Made by a program: the position numbers and the translations under genes
Origin: Aeromicrobium sp. Root344
GTDB taxonomy: Bacteria; Actinomycetota; Actinomycetes; Propionibacteriales; Nocardioidaceae
Assembly: GCF_001425755.1 (NCBI RefSeq)
Contig: NZ_LMDH01000001.1
Location: forward strand, 2,285,802-2,349,801
Length of the DNA: 64,000 nt
Reading direction: 5' to 3'
Notes under the pieces: generated by a model
The model's database searches: none
What the model saw: the letters and a program-made list of their open reading frames with translations, nothing else
Told to the model about the DNA's origin: nothing
In this document: positions 24,767 through 36,696 of the stretch, one piece after another
How positions within the stretch are numbered: position 1 is the first letter of the stretch
How the letters are laid out: each line of letters begins with the position of its first letter

Positions 24767-26161
24767 CTTGCCCTTGGCGCGGTTGAGCACGAAGGCAAGC
24801 CACGCGACGAGGATGACGGCTGTGACGAGCAGGCCGATGCGCGGCGTCGCGTCGACCGTGAACAGGCCGATGCCGATCAGGCCGCCGATGACCCATGACA
24901 GCTGCAGGAGCGTCTCGGACCGCGCGAACATGCTCGTGCGCACGCGCTCGGCGACATCGCGTTGGATCAGTGCGTCGAGGCTCAGCTTGCCGAGCGACTG
25001 GCACAGGCCGACCGTCAGGCCGAGGATCACAGCCGTCCACCAGGTGAAGAACACCGCGACCGTGACGACGACCGCGACGTCGAGCACGAGGACCGCGATG
25101 ACGACGCGTTCGGGCCGTCGGGACTTGGTCAGCGACGCGATCAGCGTGCCGATCGTGTTGCCGGCACCGGCGCCGCCGATCACCAGGCCGAGCAGCACCG
25201 TTGCGTTGCCGTGCCAGCCCATCGAGTCCGGCGGGTCGCGCAGCGTGAACGCCATGAAGATCGTGAGGAAGCCCGAGAGCAGCCGCAGGCCCGAGTTGCT
25301 GCGCAGGGCGTTGACGACGTCGCGGGAGATGCTGATGCCCTTCTTGGCCGCACCCGTGGCGATCTTGGAGAGGTCGACCTGCTCCTCACCCTCGCTGGAG
25401 TCGACCCGGGCGGGCAGCAGGATCGCGAGGATCGTGCCGACGACGAACAGCAGGGCGGCGTAGCGGACCGCCCATTCGGCGCCGATCGCCGCAGCGCCGC
25501 CGGCCAGCGGGGCCGAGATGGCCGCGGCGCCGGTGCCGGTCAGCGAGATCCGCGAGTTGGCCTTGACCAGCGTGAACTCCGCGGGCAGCAGGCGCGGCAC
25601 CGCGGAGGCGCGGGTCACACCGTACGCCTTGGAGGCGACGAGACAGCCGAGCGCGGCGAAGTAGAACGACGGGGGAGGGTTGTCGGACGAGATGGCGCCG
25701 GCGAGGACCCAGCAGCAGAACGCGCGGATCGCCAGGGTCGCGCCGATGGCCCAGCGACGCCCGCGACGGAAGCGGTCGAGGAACGGCCCGATGAGCGGCG
25801 CGACGACCGCGAAGGGCAGCATCGTCAGGACGAGGAACAGCGTCACCTGGCCGGTGGCCTCGCCGGTCGGCACGGTGAAGAACAGGGTCCCGGCCAGCGA
25901 GATCGCGAAGGCCGCGTCGCCGGCGGTGTTGAACGCGTGCAGCTCGAGGAGTCGTGACAGTCCGCTCTCGCCGGCGCCGCCGGAGTGGGTGAACCGCCGC
26001 GATGCGGTGAAGGCCGACGTGCTGCCCTTGGCCACGAGGCGAGCCGTGCCGGACGAGACCCGGCCGGCGATCTGCGCGGAGCGGCTCAGGCGCGACTGCT
26101 CGGGCGGCTCGACACGCGTCGGATCGAGCCCGCGGTCGTCCTCGTCTCCGTACCCGTCCAC
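24686..26161 (-). CDS. MFS transporter (Rv0876c-like)
   Basis: Major facilitator of 491 residues with a long cytoplasmic N-terminus (about 70 residues) before the first helix. MLPFAVVAPLIGPFLDRFRRGRRWAIGA includes the MFS motif A-like loop (GPFLDRFRRGRR). Helices continue to VILVAWLAFVLNRAKG, then a hydrophilic tail. Substrate is unknown. The GTG start at 26161 has CAGGAT 7 nt upstream. Its last 81 bp overlap the end of the convergent AEC gene, long for actinobacteria: residues of the hydrophilic tail lie there. It is divergent from DUF3027 over a 61-bp gap. Confidence 0.88.
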   Translation of the reverse strand: MDGYGDEDDRGLDPTRVEPPEQSRLSRSAQIAGRVSSGTARLVAKGSTSAFTASRRFTHSGGAGESGLSRLLELHAFNTAGDAAFAISLAGTLFFTVPTGEATGQVTLFLVLTMLPFAVVAPLIGPFLDRFRRGRRWAIGATLAIRAFCCWVLAGAISSDNPPPSFYFAALGCLVASKAYGVTRASAVPRLLPAEFTLVKANSRISLTGTGAAAISAPLAGGAAAIGAEWAVRYAALLFVVGTILAILLPARVDSSEGEEQVDLSKIATGAAKKGISISRDVVNALRSNSGLRLLSGFLTIFMAFTLRDPPDSMGWHGNATVLLGLVIGGAGAGNTIGTLIASLTKSRRPERVVIAVLVLDVAVVVTVAVFFTWWTAVILGLTVGLCQSLGKLSLDALIQRDVAERVRTSMFARSETLLQLSWVIGGLIGIGLFTVDATPRIGLLVTAVILVAWLAFVLNRAKGKSGEDGRQTEQHGYREQRGDRDTVPGQ

Positions 26162-26222
26162 GCCGTCTATCCTGCCTCACCCCGCGAGCCGCGGCCGTCC
26201 GGACATGGGCGACAATGGAGGA

Positions 26223-26969
26223 ATGCCGATCGATGAGCAGCTTGCCGCCGCAGTCGACGTCGCCCGTGCGGCCGTCGACGAGGCCGCTGACGCCGGAACC
26301 GTCGGCGATCACGTGCGCGCCGTCGAGGACGGCGACCGGCTCGTCTCCCACCACTTCACGTGCCTCAAGGCCGGCTACGAGGGTTGGTACTGGTCGGTCA
26401 GCGTCTCGCGCGCACCCGACAGCGACCGGGTCACGATCAACGACGTCGTCCTGCTGCCCGGCGACGAGGCGATCGTCGCCCCGGCGTGGACGCCCTACAA
26501 GGAGCGCATTCGTCCGGGCGACCTCAGCCCCGGTGACGTGCTGCCGCCCGACGAGGACGACATCCGGCTCGTGCCCTCGTGGTCTGCCGGCGACGGTGAC
26601 GAGCAGGCTCCCGATCGGTTCTTCGCCCGCGAGGTCGGCCTGGGCCGCGAGTGGGTGCTGTCGTTCGAGGGCCGTGAGCTGGCCGCCGACCGCTGGCAGG
26701 AGGGCGAGCAGGGACCCGACGCCGCGATCGCCCAGCAGGCCTCGGGCGTGTGCCACTCATGCGGCTTCATGGTGAGCCTCGCCGGTCCGTTGTCCGAGCG
26801 GTTCGGGGTCTGCGCCAACGGCATGGCCAACGATGACGGCAAGGTCGTCTCGTTCGACCACGGCTGCGGAGCGCACTCGGGCGCTCGCCTGAGCCGTTCG
26901 GCCAGCGCCCAGGCGCTGCCCCCGCCGGTGTTCGACACCGTCGGCGTCGACGAGGTCGAGCACTTCTAG
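26223..26969 (+). CDS. DUF3027 domain-containing protein
   Basis: Conserved actinobacterial protein of 248 residues, function unknown. Core: VSHHFTCLKAGYEGWYWSVSVSRAP, then VVLLPGDEAIVAPAWTPYKER and DLSPGDVLPP. The C-terminal part has four cysteines (C177, C180, C197 and C215) in CHSCGFMV, FGVCANGM and DHGCGAHSG, a possible zinc site. The start ATG 26223 is chosen over the long upstream frame because GACAAT lies 6 nt before it and homology begins there. It sits 5 bp from the end of the convergent DUF2530 gene. Confidence 0.9.
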   Translation: MPIDEQLAAAVDVARAAVDEAADAGTVGDHVRAVEDGDRLVSHHFTCLKAGYEGWYWSVSVSRAPDSDRVTINDVVLLPGDEAIVAPAWTPYKERIRPGDLSPGDVLPPDEDDIRLVPSWSAGDGDEQAPDRFFAREVGLGREWVLSFEGRELAADRWQEGEQGPDAAIAQQASGVCHSCGFMVSLAGPLSERFGVCANGMANDDGKVVSFDHGCGAHSGARLSRSASAQALPPPVFDTVGVDEVEHF

Positions 26970-26973
26970 CGGG

Positions 26974-27381
26974 CTAGTCCAGACGGCGGCGACGACCGGG
27001 CTGCATACGCAGCGCGTTGCGGCGCCGGCGGCAGTACTCGATGCCGATCAGGCCCAGCCCGAAACCGGCGAGCGCGGTCCACAGCCACCACGTGCGGCCG
27101 TTCTCGTCGAGCGTGCCGAGGAACGGCAGCAGCGCGATCGCGATGACGCCCCAGACGATCGTGCCGACCGTCATGGTGCGGACGCCGTCGACATCCATGG
27201 GCTCGACCTCGGCGACGCGGTGGGTCTTGCTGCCGATCTCGAGCTCGGTGAGCTCTGGCCGGCCGAACTCGTGACGACGCGCGGCGCGCTCGAGCCGGGC
27301 GATCTCACGATGCCCCATCTTGCGCTCGATCGTCTCGGGTCCGTCGCCCTGACGGATGACCCACTCGTCGTCACTGCTCAC
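26974..27381 (-). CDS. DUF2530 domain-containing membrane protein
   Basis: Protein of 135 residues, function unknown. An N-terminal charged region of about 55 residues precedes the DUF2530 core VEPMDVDGVRTMTVGTIVWG, with two transmembrane helices (VGTIVWGVIAIALLPFL and WWLWTALAGFGLGLIGI) and a basic cytoplasmic end (CRRRRNALRMQPGRRRRLD). The GTG start at 27381 has TAGGGT 6 nt upstream (leaderless type). Many actinobacterial DUF2530 proteins lack the long N-terminal part seen here. Confidence 0.87.
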   Translation of the reverse strand: MSSDDEWVIRQGDGPETIERKMGHREIARLERAARRHEFGRPELTELEIGSKTHRVAEVEPMDVDGVRTMTVGTIVWGVIAIALLPFLGTLDENGRTWWLWTALAGFGLGLIGIEYCRRRRNALRMQPGRRRRLD

Positions 27382-27440
27382 CCGCCCACCCTACCGCCGC
27401 GGGCTCTTCGCGTTTCGGGTGCTGTCATGCTGAACCTGCC

Positions 27441-28448
27441 ATGAATCCGCGTCACCGTCGCCTGCTGATACCGGGCCTGCTCGTCGCTCTGCTGGTCGTC
27501 GTGCTCGTGAGCTCGGTCGCTCGCCGGGCCGACGGCGCCGAGGCGGGCCCTGACGTCGTCAGCCGGATGTCCGACACCAGGATCACGGAGTCCAGCGGGC
27601 TGGCGATCAGCGTCAAGCACGACGACCTGGCATACACGATCAACGACTCGGGCAACGCGCCGATCGTGTTCGCGATCAAGATCTCCACCGGAGCGGTCGT
27701 CGGAACGACCACGATCACCGAGAACACCCCGATCGACACCGAGGCCATCGCGATCGACGGCGACGGCGTCCTGTGGGTCGCGGACACCGGGGACAACCAG
27801 GAGCGGCGCACCGACGTCGCGCTGTATGCCCTGCCGGAACCGGGAACGGGCGACCACTCGGTCGCCGCGACCCGCTACCCGCTGACCTACCCGGGCGGCC
27901 CCGCCGACGTCGAGACGTTGCTGATCAACCCCCGCACGGGCGCCAAGGGGGTCGTCACCAAGGGGCTGTTCGCCGGTGAGCTGCTCGCGCTGCCCAGCAA
28001 GCTCGTGGCAGATCGGCCCAACCTGGCCAAGGACACGGGTCACGAGATGCCGGCGGTCGTGACGGACGGGGTGATGTCGGCGAACGGCCGCTACGCGCTG
28101 CTGCGGACCTACAGCAACGTCCACCTGTACGACGCGAAGACCTGGAAGTCGATCCGGTCCGCCGAGACACCGCCGCAGCCGCAGGGCGAGTCGATCGCGA
28201 TCGAGCCCAACCAGAAGTCGTTCCTGATCGGCAGCGAAGGCGCTGACTCGGCGCTGATCCGCATCCCCTTGACGCTGCCGAAGACGGCGGACGACGAGCC
28301 GACCACCAAGCCCTCGCCGACCAAGACCGCGGCCGAGAAGCCGGCGGACGACGCGGGCAACGGGTTCGCCGGCAGCATCTGGCTCTGGGCGATCGGCGGG
28401 GTCGCGCTGCTGGCCGCCATCGCGTCGGCAACCACCAACCGGACGTAG
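27441..28448 (+). CDS. Secreted/membrane-anchored beta-propeller-like protein, function unknown
   Basis: Protein of 335 residues. An N-terminal signal anchor (LLIPGLLVALLVVVLVSSVA), an extracytoplasmic domain of about 240 residues with propeller-like repeats (ESSGLAISVKHDDLAYTIND, IAIDGDGVLWVADTGDNQE, GVMSANGRYALLRTYSN, GESIAIEPNQKSFLIGSEG), a Lys/Pro/Thr linker and a C-terminal helix (IWLWAIGGVALLAAIASA). It thus appears tethered at both ends. I do not recognise a catalytic motif. The gene stands alone between DUF2530 and the purine permease. Confidence 0.72.
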   Translation: MNPRHRRLLIPGLLVALLVVVLVSSVARRADGAEAGPDVVSRMSDTRITESSGLAISVKHDDLAYTINDSGNAPIVFAIKISTGAVVGTTTITENTPIDTEAIAIDGDGVLWVADTGDNQERRTDVALYALPEPGTGDHSVAATRYPLTYPGGPADVETLLINPRTGAKGVVTKGLFAGELLALPSKLVADRPNLAKDTGHEMPAVVTDGVMSANGRYALLRTYSNVHLYDAKTWKSIRSAETPPQPQGESIAIEPNQKSFLIGSEGADSALIRIPLTLPKTADDEPTTKPSPTKTAAEKPADDAGNGFAGSIWLWAIGGVALLAAIASATTNRT

Positions 28449-28518
28449 CCTTCCCGCCGCACGAACGCGTCTGGCATGCTCCCTTGCGACCGACGTGTCC
28501 ACCTCGACCAGGAGTGCC

Positions 28519-29958
28519 ATGACCAGCACGCTCGAGCAGTACTTCAAGATCAGCCAGCGCGGCTCCTCGATCGGGCAGGAGGTACGCGGAGGCGTCGTCA
28601 CGTTCCTGACCATGGCCTACATCGTCGTGCTCAACCCGATCATCTTGGCCGGCGTCGCTGACGAGGACGGCAAGTTCCTCGGCGGTGGCTCGACGCCGGG
28701 CTCGGGCTTCGCCACGATCGCCGCGGTGACGGCACTCGTCGCGGGCGTGCTGACGATCCTCATGGGTGTCGTCGCCAACTTCCCCCTGGCGCTGGCGACC
28801 GGGCTCGGCCTCAACGCGTTCGTGGCGTTCTCGGTCGCGTCGCAGATGACCTGGGCCGACGCGATGGGACTGGTGGTCCTCGAGGGCCTCATCATCCTGC
28901 TGCTGGTGCTCACTGGGTTCCGAAAAGCGGTGTTCGACGCCGTGCCGCGGCAGCTCAAGACCGCGATTGCGGTCGGCATCGGCTTGTTCATCACCCTGAT
29001 CGGCCTGGTCGACGCCGGCTTCGTGCGGACGACCGGCATCAGCGCCCCGCCGATCCAGCTCGGCATCGGTGGTCACCTCGAGGGCTGGCCCGTGCTGGTG
29101 TTCATCGCCGGGCTGCTGCTGATGATCGCCCTGCACGCGCGCGGGGTCCCCGGCGCGATCCTGATCGGCATCGTCGCCACCACGATCCTCGCGGTCATCG
29201 TGCAGGCCATCGCCGACCTGCCGGCCAGCGGCGGCAAGGCCACCTCCAAGGGCTGGAACCTGAACGTGCCGGAGTGGCCGAAGAAGGTGTTCGCCAAGCC
29301 TGACTTCTCGCTCCTCGGCGACTTCAACCTGTTCAACGGCTTCGAGCGCGCCGGTGTCGTGACCGCAGCGCTGCTCGTCTTCACCCTCCTGCTCGCCGAC
29401 TTCTTCGACACGATGGGCACGATGACCGCGATCGGCGCCGAGGCCGGGCTCAACGACGACGACGGCACGCCGGTCGGCGCGCAGAAGATCCTCGTCGTCG
29501 ACTCGATCGCCGCCGCGGCGGGCGGCGCGGCCGGCATCTCGAGCAACACGTCCTACATCGAGTCGGCCTCCGGTGTCGGCGACGGTGCGCGTACGGGCCT
29601 GGCGTCGGTCGTCACGGGCGTGCTGTTCCTGCTGTCGACGCTTGCCGTGCCGCTCGTCGAGCACATCCCCAACGAGGCGGCCGTGCCCGCGCTCGTGCTC
29701 GTGGGCTTCCTCATGATGAGCCAGGTCAAGGACATCGCCTGGGACGACTCGGAGATCGCCATCCCGGCGTTCCTCACGATCGTGCTGATGCCGTTCACGT
29801 ACTCGATCACCGCAGGAATCGGCGCGGGCTTCATCGCCTACGTCGTGATCAAGCTCGTCAAGGGCAAGGTCGCCGCGATCCACCCGTTGATGTGGCTCAT
29901 CGGGATCCTGTTCGTGATCTACTTCGCGATCGACCCGATCACCAGCTGGGTGGGCTGA
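28519..29958 (+). CDS. NCS2 family purine permease (AzgA/guanine-hypoxanthine type)
   Basis: Membrane transporter of 479 residues, likely a proton-coupled importer of guanine, hypoxanthine or adenine. The AzgA-branch motifs are clear: FLTMAYIVVLNPIILA in helix 1, LADFFDTMGTMTAIGAEAGL in helix 8, and SNTSYIESASGVGDGARTGL after it. The ATG at 28519 is chosen because SD AGGAG lies just upstream; the frame also opens at GTG 28495 with no supporting SD. The gamma-carbonic anhydrase gene follows 22 bp later but has its own leaderless start. Confidence 0.92.
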   Translation: MTSTLEQYFKISQRGSSIGQEVRGGVVTFLTMAYIVVLNPIILAGVADEDGKFLGGGSTPGSGFATIAAVTALVAGVLTILMGVVANFPLALATGLGLNAFVAFSVASQMTWADAMGLVVLEGLIILLLVLTGFRKAVFDAVPRQLKTAIAVGIGLFITLIGLVDAGFVRTTGISAPPIQLGIGGHLEGWPVLVFIAGLLLMIALHARGVPGAILIGIVATTILAVIVQAIADLPASGGKATSKGWNLNVPEWPKKVFAKPDFSLLGDFNLFNGFERAGVVTAALLVFTLLLADFFDTMGTMTAIGAEAGLNDDDGTPVGAQKILVVDSIAAAAGGAAGISSNTSYIESASGVGDGARTGLASVVTGVLFLLSTLAVPLVEHIPNEAAVPALVLVGFLMMSQVKDIAWDDSEIAIPAFLTIVLMPFTYSITAGIGAGFIAYVVIKLVKGKVAAIHPLMWLIGILFVIYFAIDPITSWVG

Positions 29959-29980
29959 GCCGCCGGGATACCTTGAGCGC

Positions 29981-31650
<1,670 letters not shown>

Positions 31651-31705
31651 TCACATATGTCACATTGAGTGGCTGGTATCACCGTCAATTCGTACGATGC
31701 CCCGT

Positions 31706-33511
31706 ATGGCCTCTGACGGATCGGTCGATGTTCCCCTGTCCAAGGGGCTCGAGCACACGCAGGACGAGTGGGAATCGGCGACCGCGGCCGTGCTCCGCAA
31801 GGCGCGCAGGCTCGCTGACGACGCACCCGACAGCGACGTCTGGGGCAAGCTCGCGACGACGACCCTCGACGGCATCACCGTCACGCCGCTCGGCACGCCG
31901 TCCCTGACCCGTGAGCTCCCGGACGGCGGCCTGCCCGGCCAGGCGCCGTTCACCCGCGGAAGCGCCGCCACGAGCGAGCTCGAGGGCTGGGACGTACGCG
32001 CGTGGTTCGCCGACCCCGACGCCGAGCGCACCGCCAAGGACGTCGTCACGGATCTCGAGAACGGCGTCAACTCGCTGTGGCTCTCGGTCGGTGGCGGAGC
32101 GATCCCGTCCGACGCCCTGGCGTCAGTCCTCGAGCCGGTGTTCCTCGACCTCGCGGCGGTCGTCCTCGACGCCCCCGCCGAGCCCGTCGAGGCGGCGCGC
32201 GCCCTCGCAGCAGTGCTCGCCGACAAGGGCGTCGTCGCAGCACCCGGTACGTCCTTCGGTGCCGACCCGCTCGGCGCGACGATCCGCGGCCAGGGCGTCA
32301 CGGACCTCGGGATCGTGGCCGAGATCGCCGCGTTGGCGCAGACCCACGACGTACGCGCCGTCACGGTCGATGCGACGGCGGTGCACGACGCCGGTGCCTC
32401 CGACGTCCAGGAGCTGGCCTACTCGCTCGCCGCCGGTGCCGCCTACCTCCGCACCCTCGTCGCGGCCGGCATCGAGGTCGACGCCGCAGCCGCACTCATC
32501 GACTTCCGCTACGCCGCCACCGACGAGCAGTTCCCGACGATCGCCAAGCTTCGCGCGGCCCGCCGCCTGTGGAACCGGGTCGCCGAGCTCAGCGGCGTCA
32601 CCAGCGCCGCCGCGGGTCAGCTGCAGCACGCCGTCACGTCGCGGCCGATGATGGCGAAGTACGACCCCTACGTGAACATGCTCCGCACGACCGTCGCGGC
32701 GTTCGCCGCCGGTGTCGGGGGAGCGGCGTCCGTCACGGTGCTGCCGTTCGACGAGCCGCTGGGCCTGCCGGAGGCGTTCAGCCGCCGCATCGCGCGCAAC
32801 ACGTCGAGCCTGCTGATCAGCGAGTCCCACGTCGCTGCGGTCGCCGATCCGGCCGGTGGCGCGCACGCGGTCGAGAAGCTGACGGACGACCTCGCCCGTG
32901 CCGCATGGGCGCTGTTCGGCGAGATCGAGGAGCGCGGCGGGCTCGTCGAGGCACTCGACTTCCTGCGCGAGGGCGTGGCGGGGACGGTCTCGGCACGCGC
33001 GCTCGACATCGCCAAGCGCAAGCGACCGATCACCGGCGTCTCGGAGTTCCCCAACCTGCACGAGGAGCTGCCCGAGCGCCGGCCGTACGGTCACCCGCTC
33101 GAGGTGCACCGCTATGCCGGAGAGTACGAGGCGCTGCGCGACGACCCGGCGTCGAAGCCGGTGTTCCTGGCGTCGATGGGCACGGTGGCGGCCTACACCG
33201 CTCGAGGCACGTTCGCGGCCAACCTGCTCGCCGCCGGCGGCATCGACACCGTCGTCGCCGGACCCACCGAGGGCGTCGACGACGTCCGCACGGCGTACGA
33301 CGACGCGGGACGGCCCACGACGGTCTGCCTGGTCGGCAACGACAAGGCGTACGAGGCGTGGGGTGCCGATCTGGTCGCCGCCCTGCGTCAGGCCGGGGCG
33401 ACGTACGTCGTGGTGGCCGGCAGGGCCGACATCGGCGCCGACACCCACGTCGCGGCCGGGCTGGACGCCCTCGCCTTCCTCCGCTCGATCCGACAGGAGC
33501 TTGAGAAGTGA
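31706..33511 (+). CDS. mutA: Methylmalonyl-CoA mutase small subunit
   Basis: Beta subunit (601 residues) of adenosylcobalamin-dependent methylmalonyl-CoA mutase, which interconverts methylmalonyl-CoA and succinyl-CoA. It keeps the TIM-barrel substrate domain ([23 protein letters not shown]) and a degenerate B12-fold at the C-terminus, but lacks the cobalamin-binding DxHxxG motif, as expected for the non-catalytic subunit. I prefer ATG 31706: TACGAT lies 7 nt upstream. ATG 31697 overlaps that -10 and is the alternative. Its stop overlaps mutB by GTGA. Confidence 0.94.
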   Translation: MASDGSVDVPLSKGLEHTQDEWESATAAVLRKARRLADDAPDSDVWGKLATTTLDGITVTPLGTPSLTRELPDGGLPGQAPFTRGSAATSELEGWDVRAWFADPDAERTAKDVVTDLENGVNSLWLSVGGGAIPSDALASVLEPVFLDLAAVVLDAPAEPVEAARALAAVLADKGVVAAPGTSFGADPLGATIRGQGVTDLGIVAEIAALAQTHDVRAVTVDATAVHDAGASDVQELAYSLAAGAAYLRTLVAAGIEVDAAAALIDFRYAATDEQFPTIAKLRAARRLWNRVAELSGVTSAAAGQLQHAVTSRPMMAKYDPYVNMLRTTVAAFAAGVGGAASVTVLPFDEPLGLPEAFSRRIARNTSSLLISESHVAAVADPAGGAHAVEKLTDDLARAAWALFGEIEERGGLVEALDFLREGVAGTVSARALDIAKRKRPITGVSEFPNLHEELPERRPYGHPLEVHRYAGEYEALRDDPASKPVFLASMGTVAAYTARGTFAANLLAAGGIDTVVAGPTEGVDDVRTAYDDAGRPTTVCLVGNDKAYEAWGADLVAALRQAGATYVVVAGRADIGADTHVAAGLDALAFLRSIRQELEK

Positions 33512-35691
33512 GCATTCCCGAGAGCTTCGCCGGGCTGCCGCTCGATCCCGAGCAGCCGTACGAGCCGGACGCCGACACGTACGCCCGTGCCACCGACGGC
33601 GCCGAGCCGTGGACCGCGCCCGAAGGCATCGACATCGAGGGGCTCTACACCGCCGCCGACCTCGAGGACGTGGACGCGCTCGACACCTATCCGGGCCTCG
33701 CGCCGTTCCTGCGCGGCCCCTACCCGGCGATGTACACGACGCAGCCGTGGACGATCCGGCAGTACGCCGGGTTCTCGACCGCCGAGGAGTCCAACGCGTT
33801 CTACCGCCGCAACCTCGCCGCCGGGCAGAAGGGGCTCAGCGTCGCGTTCGACCTGGCGACCCACCGCGGCTACGACTCCGACAACCCCCGGGTCGTCGGC
33901 GACGTCGGCATGGCCGGCGTGGCGATCGACTCGATCTATGACACGCGCAAGCTGTTCGAGGGCATCCCGCTCGACGAGATGAGCGTGTCGATGACGATGA
34001 ACGGCGCGGTGCTGCCGGTGCTGGCGCTCTACATCGTCGCCGCGGAGGAGCAGGGCGTGCCGCCCGAGAAGCTCTCCGGGACCATCCAGAACGACATCCT
34101 CAAGGAGTTCATGGTCCGCAACACCTACATCTATCCGCCGGCACCCTCGATGCGGATCATCTCGGACATCTTCGCCTACACCGCGCAGAAGATGCCGCGC
34201 TTCAACTCGATCTCGATCTCCGGCTATCACATCCAGGAGGCCGGGGCGACGAACGACCTCGAGCTCGCCTACACGCTGGCCGACGGTGTCGAATACATCC
34301 GTGCGGGCCTCGACGTGGGCCTCGACATCGACGCGTTCGCGCCGCGGCTGAGCTTCTTCTGGGCGATCGGCATGAACTTCTACATGGAGATCGCCAAGCT
34401 CCGGGCAGCCCGGGCCCTGTGGGCGCAGCTGGTCGCCGACTTCAACCCCCAGAACCCCAAGTCACTGAGCCTGCGTACGCACAGCCAGACGTCGGGCTGG
34501 TCGCTGACCGCACAGGACGTGTTCAACAACGTCGGGCGCACCGCGATCGAGGCGATGGCCGCGACCCAGGGCCACACGCAGTCGCTGCACACCAACGCCC
34601 TCGACGAGGCGATCGCCCTGCCGACCGACTTCAGCGCCCGCATCGCCCGCAACACCCAGCTCCTGCTCCAGCAGGAGTCCGGCACGACCGACATCATCGA
34701 CCCGTGGGGTGGCTCCTACTACGTCGAGCGGCTGACGCACGACCTCGCCAACCGCGCCTGGGCGCACATCCAGGAGGTCGAGAAGGCCGGGGGCATGTCC
34801 AAGGCGATCGAGGCCGGCATCCCCAAGATGCGCATCGAGGAGGCCGCCGCCCGGACGCAGGCGCGCATCGACTCCGGCCAGCAGGCCGTCATCGGCGTCA
34901 ACACCTACCGGCTGGCCGACGAGGACCCGCTCGACGTGCTCAAGGTCGACAACAAGGCGGTGTACGCCTCGCAGATCGCCAAGCTCGAGCGGCTGCGCGC
35001 CGAGCGCAACCAGGACGACGTCGACGCCGCGCTCGCGGCGCTCACCAAGAGTGCCGAGCGAGGCTCCGCAAGCGACGGCTCGCTCGACGACAACCTGCTG
35101 ACCCTCGCGGTCAACGCGGCGCGTGCCAAGGCGACGGTCGGAGAGATCTCCGACGCGCTCGAGAAGGTCTACGGGCGCCACCAGGCCGTGATCCGTACGA
35201 TCTCAGGTGTGTACCGCACCGAAGCCGGCCAGGGTGGCAACATCCAGAAGGTCATCGACGCCACCGCGGCGTTCGAGCAGGCCGAGGGCCGACGCCCGCG
35301 CATCCTCGTCGCCAAGATGGGCCAGGACGGCCACGACCGCGGCCAGAAGGTCATCGTGACGGCGTTCGCCGACATGGGCTTCGACGTCGACGTCGGCCCG
35401 CTGTTCTCCACGCCGGAGGAGGTCGCCCAGCAGGCGGTCGACGCCGACGTGCACATCGTCGGGGTCTCCTCGCTGGCTGCCGGCCACCTGACCCTGCTGC
35501 CGGCACTCAAGACGGCGCTCGCCGAGATGGGCCGGCCGGACATCATGGTCGTCATCGGCGGCGTCATCCCGCCCGACGACGTCCCGACGCTCAAGGAGAT
35601 GGGTGCAGCCGCGGTGTTCCTGCCCGGAACGGTCATCGCCGACTCCGCGCTCGACCTGCTCGACAAGCTCCAGACGACGCACCGGGCCTGA
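33508..35691 (+). CDS. mutB: Methylmalonyl-CoA mutase large (catalytic) subunit
   Basis: Catalytic alpha subunit of 727 residues. The N-terminal TIM barrel includes [20 protein letters not shown] and [15 protein letters not shown]. The C-terminal cobalamin domain carries [14 protein letters not shown] with D607, H609 and G612, the base-off lower-ligand motif, and later GGVIPPDDV. Links propionate/odd-chain and branched amino-acid breakdown to the TCA cycle. It is translationally coupled to mutA (GTGA) and meaB (TGATG). Confidence 0.97.
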   Translation: MSIPESFAGLPLDPEQPYEPDADTYARATDGAEPWTAPEGIDIEGLYTAADLEDVDALDTYPGLAPFLRGPYPAMYTTQPWTIRQYAGFSTAEESNAFYRRNLAAGQKGLSVAFDLATHRGYDSDNPRVVGDVGMAGVAIDSIYDTRKLFEGIPLDEMSVSMTMNGAVLPVLALYIVAAEEQGVPPEKLSGTIQNDILKEFMVRNTYIYPPAPSMRIISDIFAYTAQKMPRFNSISISGYHIQEAGATNDLELAYTLADGVEYIRAGLDVGLDIDAFAPRLSFFWAIGMNFYMEIAKLRAARALWAQLVADFNPQNPKSLSLRTHSQTSGWSLTAQDVFNNVGRTAIEAMAATQGHTQSLHTNALDEAIALPTDFSARIARNTQLLLQQESGTTDIIDPWGGSYYVERLTHDLANRAWAHIQEVEKAGGMSKAIEAGIPKMRIEEAAARTQARIDSGQQAVIGVNTYRLADEDPLDVLKVDNKAVYASQIAKLERLRAERNQDDVDAALAALTKSAERGSASDGSLDDNLLTLAVNAARAKATVGEISDALEKVYGRHQAVIRTISGVYRTEAGQGGNIQKVIDATAAFEQAEGRRPRILVAKMGQDGHDRGQKVIVTAFADMGFDVDVGPLFSTPEEVAQQAVDADVHIVGVSSLAAGHLTLLPALKTALAEMGRPDIMVVIGGVIPPDDVPTLKEMGAAAVFLPGTVIADSALDLLDKLQTTHRA

Positions 35692-36662
35692 TGGTCGACG
35701 TCGCTGACCTCGCCGACGACGTCCGCGTCGGCAAGCGCGCGGCGATCTCGCGGGCGATCACGCTGATCGAGTCGAGTCGTGCCGATCACCGGGCCGAGGC
35801 GCGAGAGCTGCTCGGCCTGCTGACCCCAGACGCCGGGGGAGCCGTTCGCGTCGGGGTCTCCGGCGTGCCGGGCGTCGGCAAGTCGACGTTCATCGAGGCG
35901 CTCGGCATGCACCTCGTCGAGGAGGGGCACCGCGTCGGCGTGCTCGCGGTCGACCCGTCGAGCGTACGCACGGGCGGCTCCGTCCTCGGCGACAAGACCC
36001 GCATGTCGAGGCTCGCGGTGAGCCCTGACGCCTACATCCGGCCCTCGCCCAGCGCCGGCACCCTCGGTGGTGTCGCCCGAGCCACGAGCCAGGCCATGAC
36101 GGTGCTCGAGGCCGCCGGGTTCGACGTCGTGCTGATCGAGACGGTCGGTGTCGGCCAGTCCGAGATCACGGTCGCCGGCATGGTCGACACGTTCCTGTTC
36201 CTGACCATCGCGCGTACGGGTGACCAGCTCCAGGGCATCAAGAAGGGCATCCTCGAGATCTCCGACGTCGTCGCGGTCAACAAGGCCGACGGCGAGCGCG
36301 TGCAGGAGGCCGAGGCGACGTCGAAGGACCTCGCCGGCGCTCTGCGCATGGTCTATGCCGGCGGCACCGGGTGGGTCCCGCCCGTCCTGACATGCTCGGC
36401 GCTCGAGGGCACCGGCATCGACACGGTGTGGAGCCGGATCATCCGGCACCGCGAGTTCCTCGGCAGCAAGGGGCTGCGCGAGAAGCGGGCGCAGCAGCAG
36501 CTCGACTTCACCTGGGCCCTGGTCCGCGACGAGCTCGACCAGCGGCTGCGCACCGACCCGCGCGTTGCCGCGATGCGCGAGGAGATCCGCGAAGCCGTGC
36601 TGTCGGGCGAGATGCCGGCCGCCACCGCCGCTGACCGCATCCTCGAGGCGTACGACTCCTAG
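35691..36662 (+). CDS. meaB: Methylmalonyl-CoA mutase-associated GTPase MeaB (ArgK-like)
   Basis: G3E-family GTPase (323 residues) that guards methylmalonyl-CoA mutase against inactivation and gates cobalamin loading. G1 is GVPGVGKST (about residues 57-65), ETVGVGQSE is the G3 region and VVAVNKADG the G4 base-specificity motif. A C-terminal dimerisation segment (REEIREAVLSGEMPAATAAD) is present. ATG 35691 shares its A with the last base of the mutB stop. The very long in-frame ORF beginning at 34419 lies inside mutB and is ignored. Confidence 0.95.
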   Translation: MVDVADLADDVRVGKRAAISRAITLIESSRADHRAEARELLGLLTPDAGGAVRVGVSGVPGVGKSTFIEALGMHLVEEGHRVGVLAVDPSSVRTGGSVLGDKTRMSRLAVSPDAYIRPSPSAGTLGGVARATSQAMTVLEAAGFDVVLIETVGVGQSEITVAGMVDTFLFLTIARTGDQLQGIKKGILEISDVVAVNKADGERVQEAEATSKDLAGALRMVYAGGTGWVPPVLTCSALEGTGIDTVWSRIIRHREFLGSKGLREKRAQQQLDFTWALVRDELDQRLRTDPRVAAMREEIREAVLSGEMPAATAADRILEAYDS

Positions 36663-36696
36663 CTCGGGCTCACCGGGCGTGTGAAACGATCGGGCG

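Noticed and set aside
34419-35690. N-terminal extension of the MeaB frame inside mutB
   Set aside because: Out-of-frame reading of mutB; MeaB homology begins exactly at the ATG at 35691.
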